Below are positions 50,785 to 58,720 of a stretch of DNA of 64,000 bases, one piece after another. Made by a program: the position numbers and the translations under genes. The notes below the pieces were generated by a model that made no database searches, was not told the DNA's origin, and saw nothing but the letters and a program-made list of their open reading frames with translations. Origin of the DNA: an uncultured Roseateles sp. (GTDB taxonomy: Bacteria > Pseudomonadota > Gammaproteobacteria > Burkholderiales > Burkholderiaceae); NCBI GenBank assembly GCA_946480605.1, contig CAMLKW010000001.1, forward strand, positions 14,253-78,252, read 5' to 3'. Numbering within the stretch: the stretch's first letter is position 1; each line of letters starts with the position of its first letter.

Positions 50785-52317
50785 TCAAGCTCCGGTGCGG
50801 ATGGCCCACAGCGACACGCCGCCGGCAGACAGGGCGGACAAGCTCACGACGAAAGCACTCGCGTTGGTATTCCACTGCCGGGACAGTACGCCCGAATAGG
50901 TCACGCCGCCGCTCACCACGCTGAGTTTGTTGCCGCCCTTGTGTGTCCAGGTGCCGGTCATGCCACCGGTCACCGAACCGTCCGCGTTCAGCGTCACGTT
51001 GATGGACGCCTTGGGCGCGGCGGCGATGTCCTTGCCGTGGTTGACCAGCTTGTACGCGCCGGCCGCCTGCGTGGCGCTGACGTCGGCCGTCTGCGCCGGC
51101 GTGGCCAGGCTCAGCGGCGCATAACGCAGCGGCGCGATGACCGGCCAGCCGTCCTCGTTGATGTGCATCTCGTGCGTGCGGATCTCGTGCGCCTCGCCGG
51201 TGCCGGGGAAGCGCGTGTGGAAGATCATGAAGTACTGCTTGGTCGCCGTGTCGTAGCAGGCCGAGTTGTGGCCGGGCGAGATGTAGCCCAGCGCAGTGCC
51301 GGTCTCGCCGGTGGCGTTGGCGAACTGGTGCGCGCCCATCAGCTTCATGCCGTGCGGCGTGATGCTGGCGTCGTCGAACACCGTGCCGGTCGCGCCCTTG
51401 ACGGTGGACATGTCCTTGCCGGCGCCGTCCACATAGGGGCCGTCGGGGTTGCGCGAGCGCGCCACGCGCACGTTGTAGCCGCCGTCCGTGCCGGCGCCCA
51501 GGCCGCCGAACGAGACGAACAGGTAGTAGTACTGCGACTCGGGGCTGTACAGGATGTAGGCGCCCTCGATGCGCGCATGGTTGCCGCCCATCAGGTGCTT
51601 GCCATACCCCTGGCCGGCCAGCGGCACGCCCGTCGTCGCGTTGAGCTGCAGGATGAAGATACCGCCCGAGTACGAGCCGTAGACCATCCACAGCCTGCCC
51701 GTCGCGTCGGCGAACACGGCCGGGTCCACCGCGTTGGGATGCTTGGTGGCGTCGTAGACGCTGCCGTCTTCGCTGGGCAGGCCCCACATGCCGGACTTCA
51801 GCAGGATCTGCTTGTTGACGTAGGGGCCGTCCACCTTGTCGGCCACGGCGATGCCCAGCGCCGAGCGCGGCGAGTCGCCCTTGCAGGCGCAGTAGTACAT
51901 GTAGAACTTGCCGTCCGCGAGCCTGGTCACGTCGGGCGCCCACAGCGTCGTCGTCTCGGCCCAGGCCAGCGTCTCGGCCAGCTCGGTGGTCACCTTGTTG
52001 CCGAAGATGGGATTGGCGTTGTTGACGCCGTCGCCGATCTTGGTCCAGTTCATCAGGTCGGGCGTCTTGGCCGCGGCCAGGTGGGAGCCGAACACGTAGA
52101 ACTGGCCGTCGGCCTTGATGACGGAGGGGTCATGCACCGACGCATTGGCGAAGTTGACCGGCGCCTGCGACGGAGCGGGCGCTGGGGCAGGAGCTGGCGC
52201 CGGGGCAGGGGCCGGGCTGGGCGAAGGTGCGGGGCTGCTGCCGCCGCCGCCGCCGCAGGCGCTCAGGGCGAGCGCGGCCGAGCCGGCGAGGAAGTCGCGG
52301 CGCTTGTGAATGGCCAT
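50785..52317 (-). CDS. Tat-exported lipoprotein GH43 endo-arabinanase
   Basis: 510 residues. The N-terminus KRRDFLAGSAALALSAC joins a twin-arginine motif to a lipobox (Cys21), then a Gly run and a Pro-Ala repeat linker (about 28-53). The GH43 domain starts at ASVHDPSVIKADGQFYVFGS (base Asp63), has HPNAVDPAVFADATGRLWMV and HARIEGAYILYSPESQYYYL, and HNSACYDTATKQYFMIFHTR. A C-terminal domain of about 100 residues (GAYKLVNHGKDIAAAP onward) matches the small beta-barrel of Bacillus Abn2-type endo-1,5-alpha-L-arabinanases. Anchored to a membrane, it would start backbone cleavage. First gene of its operon. Confidence 0.92.
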   Translation of the reverse strand: MAIHKRRDFLAGSAALALSACGGGGGSSPAPSPSPAPAPAPAPAPAPAPSQAPVNFANASVHDPSVIKADGQFYVFGSHLAAAKTPDLMNWTKIGDGVNNANPIFGNKVTTELAETLAWAETTTLWAPDVTRLADGKFYMYYCACKGDSPRSALGIAVADKVDGPYVNKQILLKSGMWGLPSEDGSVYDATKHPNAVDPAVFADATGRLWMVYGSYSGGIFILQLNATTGVPLAGQGYGKHLMGGNHARIEGAYILYSPESQYYYLFVSFGGLGAGTDGGYNVRVARSRNPDGPYVDGAGKDMSTVKGATGTVFDDASITPHGMKLMGAHQFANATGETGTALGYISPGHNSACYDTATKQYFMIFHTRFPGTGEAHEIRTHEMHINEDGWPVIAPLRYAPLSLATPAQTADVSATQAAGAYKLVNHGKDIAAAPKASINVTLNADGSVTGGMTGTWTHKGGNKLSVVSGGVTYSGVLSRQWNTNASAFVVSLSALSAGGVSLWAIRTGA

Positions 52318-52353
52318 GGGGATGTCTCCGGGTCTGTGTGTTCTGGCGGGCGC

Positions 52354-52420
52354 AGCCTAGGGGCCATGGCCGCGGCGCACCAATGACATTGCAGGCGCGG
52401 TTGATCCCGGTTTTGATATG
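52354..52420 (-). promoter_or_regulatory. Locus promoter 2 (before lipoprotein arabinanase)
   Basis: Minus strand: -10-like TAGGCT (52359-52354), 18-base spacer, TCATTGGT (52386-52379) supplying -35 TTGGTG. At the two fixed upstream distances are GGGATC (52408-52403) and CATATC (52420-52415). The 12-mer ACCAATGACATT on the plus strand matches ACCAATGAGATT before the ytfQ-like gene at 11 of 12 positions. Confidence 0.6.
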
Positions 52421-52518
52421 CCGCGTGCGGATCACGCGCGCAGCGCAAGGCCTGGGCGAGCAGCATGGCGGGCCCAGGCCTGGTCAGGTCGGCAAAAGGC
52501 GCCTGCCGTGCGGGGCGA

Positions 52519-54057
52519 TCAGCCCTCGACGGCCACGACGACGATGGACTTGGCCGGCAGCTTGATCGTCAGCTTGCCGTTGACCGACTGCGCCTCGAAG
52601 GCGGTCGGCACCACCTGCGGCGCCTTGCCCAGCTCGTTCTGCGCATCCATCGCACCGGCGGTCAGCAGCTGGCCCTTGACGGCCTTGGGAGCGTTCGCGC
52701 CCAGCTGCAGGTCCAGCTCGGCGGCCTGCGTGGCGTTGGCGTTCACCAGGCCCACCCAGACCTTGCCGTCCTTGCCGCGGCCGGCCGTGACGCTCAGGCC
52801 CGGCATCTCGAACTTGTCGACCTTGTAGGTCGGGTTGTTCTCGACCTTGACAGGCAGCGAGGTCGCGTCCTGGAAGGGGATGTAGAGCTTGAACGCGTGG
52901 TAGGTCGGCGTCAGCACCAGCTTGTCCTTGCTGGTGAGGATCATGGCCTGCAGCACGTTGACCATCTGGGCCACGTTGCTCATCTGCACGCGCTCGGCGT
53001 GGCTGTGGAACACGTTGAAGTGCAGGGCGGCCAGCAGCGCGTCACGCAGCGTGTTGCGCTGGACAAGGAAGCCGGGGTTGCTGCCGGGCTCGGGGTCGTA
53101 CCAGCTGCCCCACTCGTCGAAATACAGCGCGATCTTCTTCTGCGGGTCGTTCTTGTCGAGGATGACCTTGCTCGCGGCCAGCACGTCGTCGATCTTCTTG
53201 ACCTGCGACAGCATGGAGATCCATTCGCTCTCCGGGAAGCCAGCCGCCGCGCCCTTGGTTTCCCACTTGCCGCTGGGGAAGGTGTAGGCGTGGTGGGCGA
53301 TCGCGTCGATGTTGTGCTTGACCTGCTTGCTCAGCACGTCGGTCCACGTCGTGTCGCGGTCGTTGCCGCCGCTGGCAATGAACTTGGGACGGTTGTGCGC
53401 CGGGGTCTTCAGGAAGGTGGCCCAGTGGCGGTACAGGTCGGCGTAGTACTCGGGCCGCATGTTGCCGCCGCAGCCCCAGGTCTCGTTGCCCAGCGCGTAG
53501 TAGTGGACGCGGAAGGGCTTGTCGCGGCCGTTCTTGCGGCGCTGCTCGACGATGGTGGCATTGCCCTCGCCGGTCATGTATTCCAGCCATTCGGCCGCTT
53601 CCTGCGGCGAGCCGGTGCCCATGTTGGCGTTCACGTAGGCCTCGGCGCCCAGCTGCTCGACCAGGTCGAAGAACTCGTGCGTGCCGACGGCGTTGTTCTC
53701 GGGCACGCCACCCCAGTGGGTGTTGACCTTGACCGGGCGCTTGTTGCGCGGGCCGATGCCGTCGCGCCAGTGGTATTCGTCGGCGAAGCAGCCGCCGGGC
53801 CAACGCACCAGCGGCACCTTCAGGTCCTTCAGTGCCGCGACGACGTCCTTGCGCCAGCCACGCACGTTGGGGATCTTGGACTCGGGGCCCACCCACATGC
53901 CTTCGTAGATGCCGGTGCCGAGATGCTCGGCGAACTGGCCATAGATGTTGCGGTGGATGACCGGGCCGGGCTGGTCGGCGCTGACGACGACCTTGATGTC
54001 GGCGGCCTGGGCGGCCAGGGCCAGCATCGCCGTCACGGCGAGCAGTTGCTTCTTCAT
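52519..54057 (-). CDS. Exported GH51 alpha-L-arabinofuranosidase
   Basis: 512 residues from ATG 54057 preceded by AGGAGACA; signal peptide of about 19 (LLAVTAMLALAAQAA). GH51 landmarks: IYGQFAEHLGTGIYEGMWVG, VRWPGGCFADEYHWRDGIGP, acid/base Glu192 in YALGNETWGCGG, nucleophile Glu315 in LYFDEWGSWY. It is a different branch from the cytoplasmic GH51 at 29880 (lower resemblance and altered loops), giving one enzyme per compartment. It follows the dehydrogenase gene after 153 bases containing two hairpins, and has 201 bases of promoter DNA after it. Confidence 0.94.
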   Translation of the reverse strand: MKKQLLAVTAMLALAAQAADIKVVVSADQPGPVIHRNIYGQFAEHLGTGIYEGMWVGPESKIPNVRGWRKDVVAALKDLKVPLVRWPGGCFADEYHWRDGIGPRNKRPVKVNTHWGGVPENNAVGTHEFFDLVEQLGAEAYVNANMGTGSPQEAAEWLEYMTGEGNATIVEQRRKNGRDKPFRVHYYALGNETWGCGGNMRPEYYADLYRHWATFLKTPAHNRPKFIASGGNDRDTTWTDVLSKQVKHNIDAIAHHAYTFPSGKWETKGAAAGFPESEWISMLSQVKKIDDVLAASKVILDKNDPQKKIALYFDEWGSWYDPEPGSNPGFLVQRNTLRDALLAALHFNVFHSHAERVQMSNVAQMVNVLQAMILTSKDKLVLTPTYHAFKLYIPFQDATSLPVKVENNPTYKVDKFEMPGLSVTAGRGKDGKVWVGLVNANATQAAELDLQLGANAPKAVKGQLLTAGAMDAQNELGKAPQVVPTAFEAQSVNGKLTIKLPAKSIVVVAVEG

Positions 54058-54135
54058 CGACTTGTCTCCTAGGTTGTTGATCTGGCCTCTTCGGGCCGAG
54101 CGCCGGGCCGCCCCAAGCCGGCCCGTCTGGCGATG

Positions 54136-54160
54136 TGCAGGCCGGTCAATCCGGCCTGCA
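54136..54160. promoter_or_regulatory. Intercistronic hairpin
   Basis: TGCAGGCCGG-TCAAT-CCGGCCTGCA, a perfect 10-bp stem with a five-base loop, between the dehydrogenase and GH51 genes. No T run follows on either strand, so attenuation or RNA-end stabilisation is more likely than factor-independent termination. Confidence 0.55.
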
Positions 54161-54176
54161 TCGCCGTCCCCTCGGG

Positions 54177-54207
54177 GGACCGGCCAAGGCAAAGCCTTGG
54201 ACGAGGG
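54177..54207. repeat. Short dispersed repeat, copy 2
   Basis: GGACCGGCCAAGGCAAAGCC followed by TTGGACGAGGGG; contains the hairpin CCAAGGC-AAA-GCCTTGG. Related to 8065-8095. It ends four bases from the dehydrogenase stop codon. Confidence 0.45.
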
Positions 54208-54210
54208 GTA

Positions 54211-55797
54211 TCAATTCCGCGTCAGGGCTCCATCCCGACGACGCCACACGCCGCGTTCATTCGGCTCGCGCAACACTGCGGGAAGCAGCGCACGCGGCAG
54301 GTTCTGGTAGCTGACCGGGCGCAGGAAGCGCTGGATGGCAGCGGTACCGACGGAGCTGCTGCGGCCGTCGCTGGTGGCCGGGAAGGGGCCGCCGTGGACC
54401 ATGGCCGTCGAGACCTCGACGCCGGTGGGGAAGCCGTTGGCCAGGATGCGGCCGACCTTGCGCTCCAGCGCCGGCAGCAGCGCGCGGGCGATGGCGATGT
54501 CGGCCTCGTCGTCGTCCTGCAGTTGCAGCGTGGCGGTCAGCTGGCCTTCCAGGCCCTCGATGACGGCCAGCAGTTCGGCCTCGTCCTGGCAGGCGACCAG
54601 CAGCGACGCCGGGCCGAAGATCTCGGACTGCATGGCGTGGTTGGCCAGGAAGGCAGCGCCCGTGGTCTTGAACAGGCTGGGCGCGCCGGTGCAGGCGGCG
54701 GACTGGCCGCGCAGCAGCGCGTCCACCTGCGGCTGGCCGGCCAGCGCCGCCTCGCCGCGCTGGTAGGCGCCGGCGATGCCGGGCGTCAGCATGGTGGCGG
54801 CGGGCACGGGCTTGAGCGCCTCGGCGGCGGCGGTCGCGAAGCGATCGAAATCGGCACCCGCGATGCCCAGCACCAGGCCGGGGTTGGTGCAGAACTGGCC
54901 CACGCCCATCGTCAGCGAGCCGGCGAAGCCGGTGGCGATCTCCGCGCCGCGCTTGGCGAGCGCGCCGGGCAGCAGGATGGTGGGGTTGATGCTGCTCATC
55001 TCGGCATAGACCGGAATGGGCTGCGGACGGGCTGCGGCCACGGCCATCAGCGCCAGGCCGCCGGCCCGCGAGCCGGTGAAGCCCACGGCCTGGATGGCGG
55101 GGTGCTTCACGAGCGCCGTGCCGATGTCGTTGCCGTTGCCGGGCAGCAGCGCGAACACGCCGGCGGGCAGCTTGGACAGCTTGACCGCCTCGATGACCGC
55201 GCGGCCGACCAACTCGGACGTGCCGGGGTGGGCCGGGTGGCCCTTGACGACGACGGGGCAGCCTGCAGCCAGCGCGGCGGCGGTGTCGCCGCCGGCGACC
55301 GAGAAGGCCAGCGGGAAGTTGCTGGCGCCGAACACGGCGACGGGGCCCACGCCGATGAAGCGCAGACGCAGGTCGGGCCGCGGCGGCGTGCGCGTGGGCA
55401 GCGCGGTGTCGATGCGGGCGTCCTGCCAGCTGCCTTCGCGCAGCAGTTCGGCGAACAGCTTCAGCTGGTTCATCGTGCGGCCCCGCTCGCCTTCCAGGCG
55501 GGCACGCGGCAGGCCGCTCTCGGCCATGGCGCGGACGATGAGGTCGTCGCCCAGCGCCAGGATCTGCGCGGCGATCTGCTCCAGGAAGTCGGCACGCTCG
55601 TGGTCGGTCGTCGCGCGGAAGGCATCGAACGCGGCGTTGGCCAAGTTGCAGGCCTGCTCGACCTGGGCCGTGTCCACCGAATGGAAATCGGGGCCGAGGG
55701 CGGCGTTCTTGCTGGGGTCGAACCCCTGGAAGGCGGCGCCGTTGCCGCGCACGGCCTCACCACCGATCAGGGCGAGGCCTTGGATCGCGTTGCTCAT
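54211..55797 (-). CDS. 2-oxoglutarate semialdehyde dehydrogenase (ALDH family)
   Basis: 528 residues of the NADP-type ALDH subgroup: substrate/cofactor loop FGASNFPLAFSVAGGDTAAA (Asn160), Lys185 in VVVKGHPAHPGTSEL, Glu266 in VYAEMSSINP, catalytic Cys303 in GQFCTNPGLV. The FPLAFSVAGGDTAAALAAGC text is diagnostic for ketoglutarate semialdehyde dehydrogenases (called AraE in Azospirillum) and fatty-aldehyde relatives. It finishes L-arabinose oxidation by making 2-oxoglutarate. Twelve bases separate it from the arabonate dehydratase upstream, so the pair is an operon. Confidence 0.92.
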   Translation of the reverse strand: MSNAIQGLALIGGEAVRGNGAAFQGFDPSKNAALGPDFHSVDTAQVEQACNLANAAFDAFRATTDHERADFLEQIAAQILALGDDLIVRAMAESGLPRARLEGERGRTMNQLKLFAELLREGSWQDARIDTALPTRTPPRPDLRLRFIGVGPVAVFGASNFPLAFSVAGGDTAAALAAGCPVVVKGHPAHPGTSELVGRAVIEAVKLSKLPAGVFALLPGNGNDIGTALVKHPAIQAVGFTGSRAGGLALMAVAAARPQPIPVYAEMSSINPTILLPGALAKRGAEIATGFAGSLTMGVGQFCTNPGLVLGIAGADFDRFATAAAEALKPVPAATMLTPGIAGAYQRGEAALAGQPQVDALLRGQSAACTGAPSLFKTTGAAFLANHAMQSEIFGPASLLVACQDEAELLAVIEGLEGQLTATLQLQDDDEADIAIARALLPALERKVGRILANGFPTGVEVSTAMVHGGPFPATSDGRSSSVGTAAIQRFLRPVSYQNLPRALLPAVLREPNERGVWRRRDGALTRN

Positions 55798-55809
55798 GAA
55801 TTCAAACCT

Positions 55810-57564
55810 TCAATGTGAATGGCGCGGGACGGCCGAGCCGCGACAGCCGCGCAGGAAATCAAAATCGCAGCCCTCGTCGGCCTGCAGCACGTGCTGCACG
55901 TAGAGGTGGCGATAGCCGGTGGCGTCGGCCGGGTCCACGGTCTGTGCGGCGGCCCAGGCTTCGAGACGCTTCGCGAGCTCTTCCTCGGGCACGTCCAGGT
56001 GCAGGCGGCCGGCAGCGCAGTCCAGCTCGATGAAGTCGCCTTCCTGCACGACGGCCAGCGGGCCGCCGGCGCGGGCTTCGGGCGCCACGTGCAGCACGAC
56101 GGTGCCGTAGGCGGTGCCGCTCATGCGGGCGTCGGAGATGCGCACCATGTCCTTCACGCCGGTGGCGAGGATCTTGGGCGGCAGGCCCATGTTGCCGACC
56201 TCGGCCATGCCGGGGTAGCCCTTGGGGCCGCAGTTCTTCATGACGAGGATGCAACTGGCGTCGACGTCCAGGTCGGGGTCGGCGATGCGGGCCTTGTAGT
56301 CGTCGAAGTTCTCGAACACGACGGCGCGGCCGCGGTGCTTCATCAGCTCGGGCGTCGCGGCCGAGGGCTTGAGCACGGCGCCGCGCGGCGCGAGGTTGCC
56401 GCGCAGGATGCAGATGCCGCCGTCTTCGATCAGCGGCTTGTCCAGCGGGCGGATGACCTCTTCGTCGTAGATGGGCGCATCGTGGCAGTTGTCCCACAGG
56501 CTCTTGCCGTTGACGGTCAGCGCGCCGGGGTTGGGCACCAGGCCGGCTTCGCCCAGGCGGCGGATGACGCCCGGCAGGCCGCCGGCGTAATAGAACTCTT
56601 CCATCAGGAAGCGGCCCGAGGGCAGCAGATCCACGACGGTGGGCGTGCCGCGGCCGATGCGGGTCCAGTCTTCCAGCTCCAGGTCCACGCCGATGCGGCC
56701 GGCGATGGCCTTCAGGTGGATGACGGCGTTGGTGGAGCCGCCGATGGCCGCGTTGACGCGGATGGCGTTCTCGAAGGCTTGCTTGGTCAGCACCTTGGAC
56801 AGGCGCAGGTCTTCCCACACCATGTCGACGATGCGCATGCCGGACAGATGCGCCAGCACATAACGGCGCGCGTCGACGGCGGGAATGGCGGCGTTGTGCG
56901 GGAGGGACGTGCCCAGCGACTCGGCCATGCAGGCCATCGTGGACGCGGTGCCCATGGTGTTGCAGGTGCCGGCCGAGCGCGAGTGGCCGGCCTCGGCGGC
57001 CAGGAAGTCGTGCATCTTGATCTCGCCGGCCTTGACCTGCTCGTGCAGCTGCCACACGGCCGTGCCCGAGCCGATGTTCTTGCCGTTGAGCTTGCCGTTC
57101 AGCATCGGGCCGCCGGTGACGACGATGGCCGGCACGTCCACGCTGGCCGCGCCCATCAGCAGCGCGGGCGTGGTCTTGTCGCAGCCGACCAGCAGCACGA
57201 CGGCGTCGATGGGGTTGCCGCGGATGCTCTCTTCCACGTCCATGCTGGCGAGGTTGCGCGTCAGCATGGCGGTGGGGCGCAGATTGCTCTCGCCGTTGGA
57301 GAACACCGGGAACTCGACGGGGTAGCCGCCGGCTTCGAGGATGCCCTTCTTCACATGCTCGGCGAGCTTGCGGAAGTGGGCGTTGCAAGGCGTCAGCTCG
57401 CTCCAGGTGTTGCAGATGCCGATGATGGGCTTGCCCTGGAACTCATGATCCGGGATGCCCTGGTTCTTCATCCAGGAGCGGTACATGAAACCGTTCTTGT
57501 CCTGGGTGCCGAACCACTCGGCCGAACGCAGCTTGACCTTGCTCTTCTTGTCCTCAGTCGTCAT
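55810..57564 (-). CDS. L-arabonate dehydratase (IlvD/Edd family)
   Basis: 584 residues. The iron-sulphur ligands are Cys60 (ELTPCNAH), Cys128 (LLVGCDKTTPALL) and Cys201 (SAGTCNTMG), each offset by one from those of the characterised Rhizobium L-arabinonate dehydratase as I remember it. RSWMKNQGIPDHEFQGKPII near the start, the base-serine region SDARMSGTAYGT and the ending DFDFLRGCRGSAVPRHSH are features of the sugar-acid branch rather than of IlvD proper. It converts L-arabonate to 2-keto-3-deoxy-L-arabonate (EC 4.2.1.25), step three. Promoter elements lie at 57616-57682. Confidence 0.93.
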   Translation of the reverse strand: MTTEDKKSKVKLRSAEWFGTQDKNGFMYRSWMKNQGIPDHEFQGKPIIGICNTWSELTPCNAHFRKLAEHVKKGILEAGGYPVEFPVFSNGESNLRPTAMLTRNLASMDVEESIRGNPIDAVVLLVGCDKTTPALLMGAASVDVPAIVVTGGPMLNGKLNGKNIGSGTAVWQLHEQVKAGEIKMHDFLAAEAGHSRSAGTCNTMGTASTMACMAESLGTSLPHNAAIPAVDARRYVLAHLSGMRIVDMVWEDLRLSKVLTKQAFENAIRVNAAIGGSTNAVIHLKAIAGRIGVDLELEDWTRIGRGTPTVVDLLPSGRFLMEEFYYAGGLPGVIRRLGEAGLVPNPGALTVNGKSLWDNCHDAPIYDEEVIRPLDKPLIEDGGICILRGNLAPRGAVLKPSAATPELMKHRGRAVVFENFDDYKARIADPDLDVDASCILVMKNCGPKGYPGMAEVGNMGLPPKILATGVKDMVRISDARMSGTAYGTVVLHVAPEARAGGPLAVVQEGDFIELDCAAGRLHLDVPEEELAKRLEAWAAAQTVDPADATGYRHLYVQHVLQADEGCDFDFLRGCRGSAVPRHSH

Positions 57565-57615
57565 GTCTTGTCTCGGAGTCGTTCTGACAGCGCGCGGGAA
57601 TTCCGCCTGAATTTG

Positions 57616-57682
57616 ATGCTAGGCGCGGGGGGAATTGCAATCCAATCAATTTCCGCCGTGTACCGATATGGAAATTGATATC
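57616..57682 (-). promoter_or_regulatory. Locus promoter 3 (before arabonate dehydratase)
   Basis: Minus strand: -10-like TAGCAT (57621-57616), 18-base spacer, TGATTGG (57648-57642) giving -35 TTGGAT. Upstream at the fixed distances: CATATC (57670-57665) and GATATC (57682-57677). In addition ATCAATTTCC (57645-57654) and GGAAATTGAT (57670-57679) form a perfect 10-bp inverted repeat with 15-base spacer. The distal half-site overlaps the last codons of the GH43 gene ending at 57681. Confidence 0.7.
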
Positions 57683-58634
57683 AGTCGTACCGTGAGGGCC
57701 TGCCGAACAGCGGCATGCCCTCATCGCTCCACCGCATGGGCTTCACGAAGGTATGGCGGTCGGGGTTCCACAGCGGGTCGCCCTCGATCTCGGTGTAGGT
57801 GCGGGCGTGATAGACCAGCAGCACCTCATCGGACGAGCGGCCTTCGGTGAAGCTGTTGTGGCCGGGACCGAAGACGCTGTCTTCGGCGCAGCTGCGCATC
57901 ACCGGCTCGGGCGACTTGTGCCAGCTGGCCGGGTCCAGCAGGTCGGCGTTCTCGTCGGCCCACAGCAGGCCCATCGCGTAGTTCTCGTCCGTCGCGCTGG
58001 CGGAGTAGCTGATGAAGACCTTGCCGTGGCGCTGCAGCACCGACGGCCCCTCGTTGACCAGGAAGCCGCGGCATTCCCAGTCGAACTCGGGCTTGCTGAG
58101 CATGACCGGCGCGCCGGCCAGCTGCCAGGGCGTGCTCATCGGCGCGATGTAGAGGTTGGAGTTGCCGGCGATGGCCGGGTCCTTCTGCGCCCACAGGTAG
58201 TAGAGCTGGCCGCGATGGGTGAAGGTGGTGGCATCGAGACAGAAGCTGTCGATGCCGCTGTCCACCTGGCCCAGGAACTCCCATGCACCGGTGAAAGGGT
58301 CGGCCGCCGTATTGCGGATCGCATACATGCGGTGCTGGAACATGCCCAGATGGTCCAGCGCCCGGGTGTGGGCCGCCGCGAAGTAGACGTACCAGGCGCC
58401 TTGGTTGAAATGCAGCTCGGGCGCCCAGATCAGCTCGGACCAGGGTCCCGTGTCGGGCTTGCGCCAAGCGACGAAGGCCGGCGCGTCCACCAAGCCCTGG
58501 ATCGTGGACGCTCGGCGCAGTTCGATGCGGTCGTACTGCGGCACCGAGGCGGTGAAGTAGTACAGGCCGTCGGCGTGGTGGCTGATGTGGGGATCGGCGC
58601 GCTGGCGGATCAGCGGCTCAAGCAGGTCGGACAT
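57681..58634 (-). CDS. Cytoplasmic GH43 exo-arabinofuranosidase-like enzyme (paralogue)
   Basis: 317 residues from ATG 58634; no signal peptide. LIRQRADPHISHHADGLYYF gives base Asp14, then YFTASVPQYDRIELRRAST, SFCLDATTFTHRGQLYYLWA and FLVNEGPSVLQRHGKVFISY supply the other carboxylates. This is the GH43 subfamily 26 pattern and parallels the enzyme at 31403 along its whole length (FGPGHNSF, VYHARTY). It would act on imported arabino-oligosaccharides. It follows the TonB receptor gene, with a terminator-like hairpin between them, so its expression may be a fraction of the receptor's. Confidence 0.9.
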   Translation of the reverse strand: MSDLLEPLIRQRADPHISHHADGLYYFTASVPQYDRIELRRASTIQGLVDAPAFVAWRKPDTGPWSELIWAPELHFNQGAWYVYFAAAHTRALDHLGMFQHRMYAIRNTAADPFTGAWEFLGQVDSGIDSFCLDATTFTHRGQLYYLWAQKDPAIAGNSNLYIAPMSTPWQLAGAPVMLSKPEFDWECRGFLVNEGPSVLQRHGKVFISYSASATDENYAMGLLWADENADLLDPASWHKSPEPVMRSCAEDSVFGPGHNSFTEGRSSDEVLLVYHARTYTEIEGDPLWNPDRHTFVKPMRWSDEGMPLFGRPSRYD

Positions 58635-58650
58635 GGGTACAGCGGCGGAT

Positions 58651-58690
58651 AAGAAAAAAGGGCGTTGCCCGGGAGGCCCGTGCAACGCCC
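58651..58690 (-). terminator. Factor-independent terminator/attenuator after TonB receptor
   Basis: On the minus strand GGGCGTTGC (58690-58682), 13-base loop, GCAACGCCC (58668-58660), directly followed by TTTTTTCTT (58659-58651). A 9-bp GC-rich perfect stem plus T run is the classical intrinsic terminator. It ends the receptor transcript 31 bases after its stop and 17 bases before the GH43 start, so it must attenuate the downstream gene if they share a promoter. Confidence 0.85.
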
Positions 58691-58720
58691 GCAACGAGGA
58701 AGAGTTTCAGCCTCGCAGGA

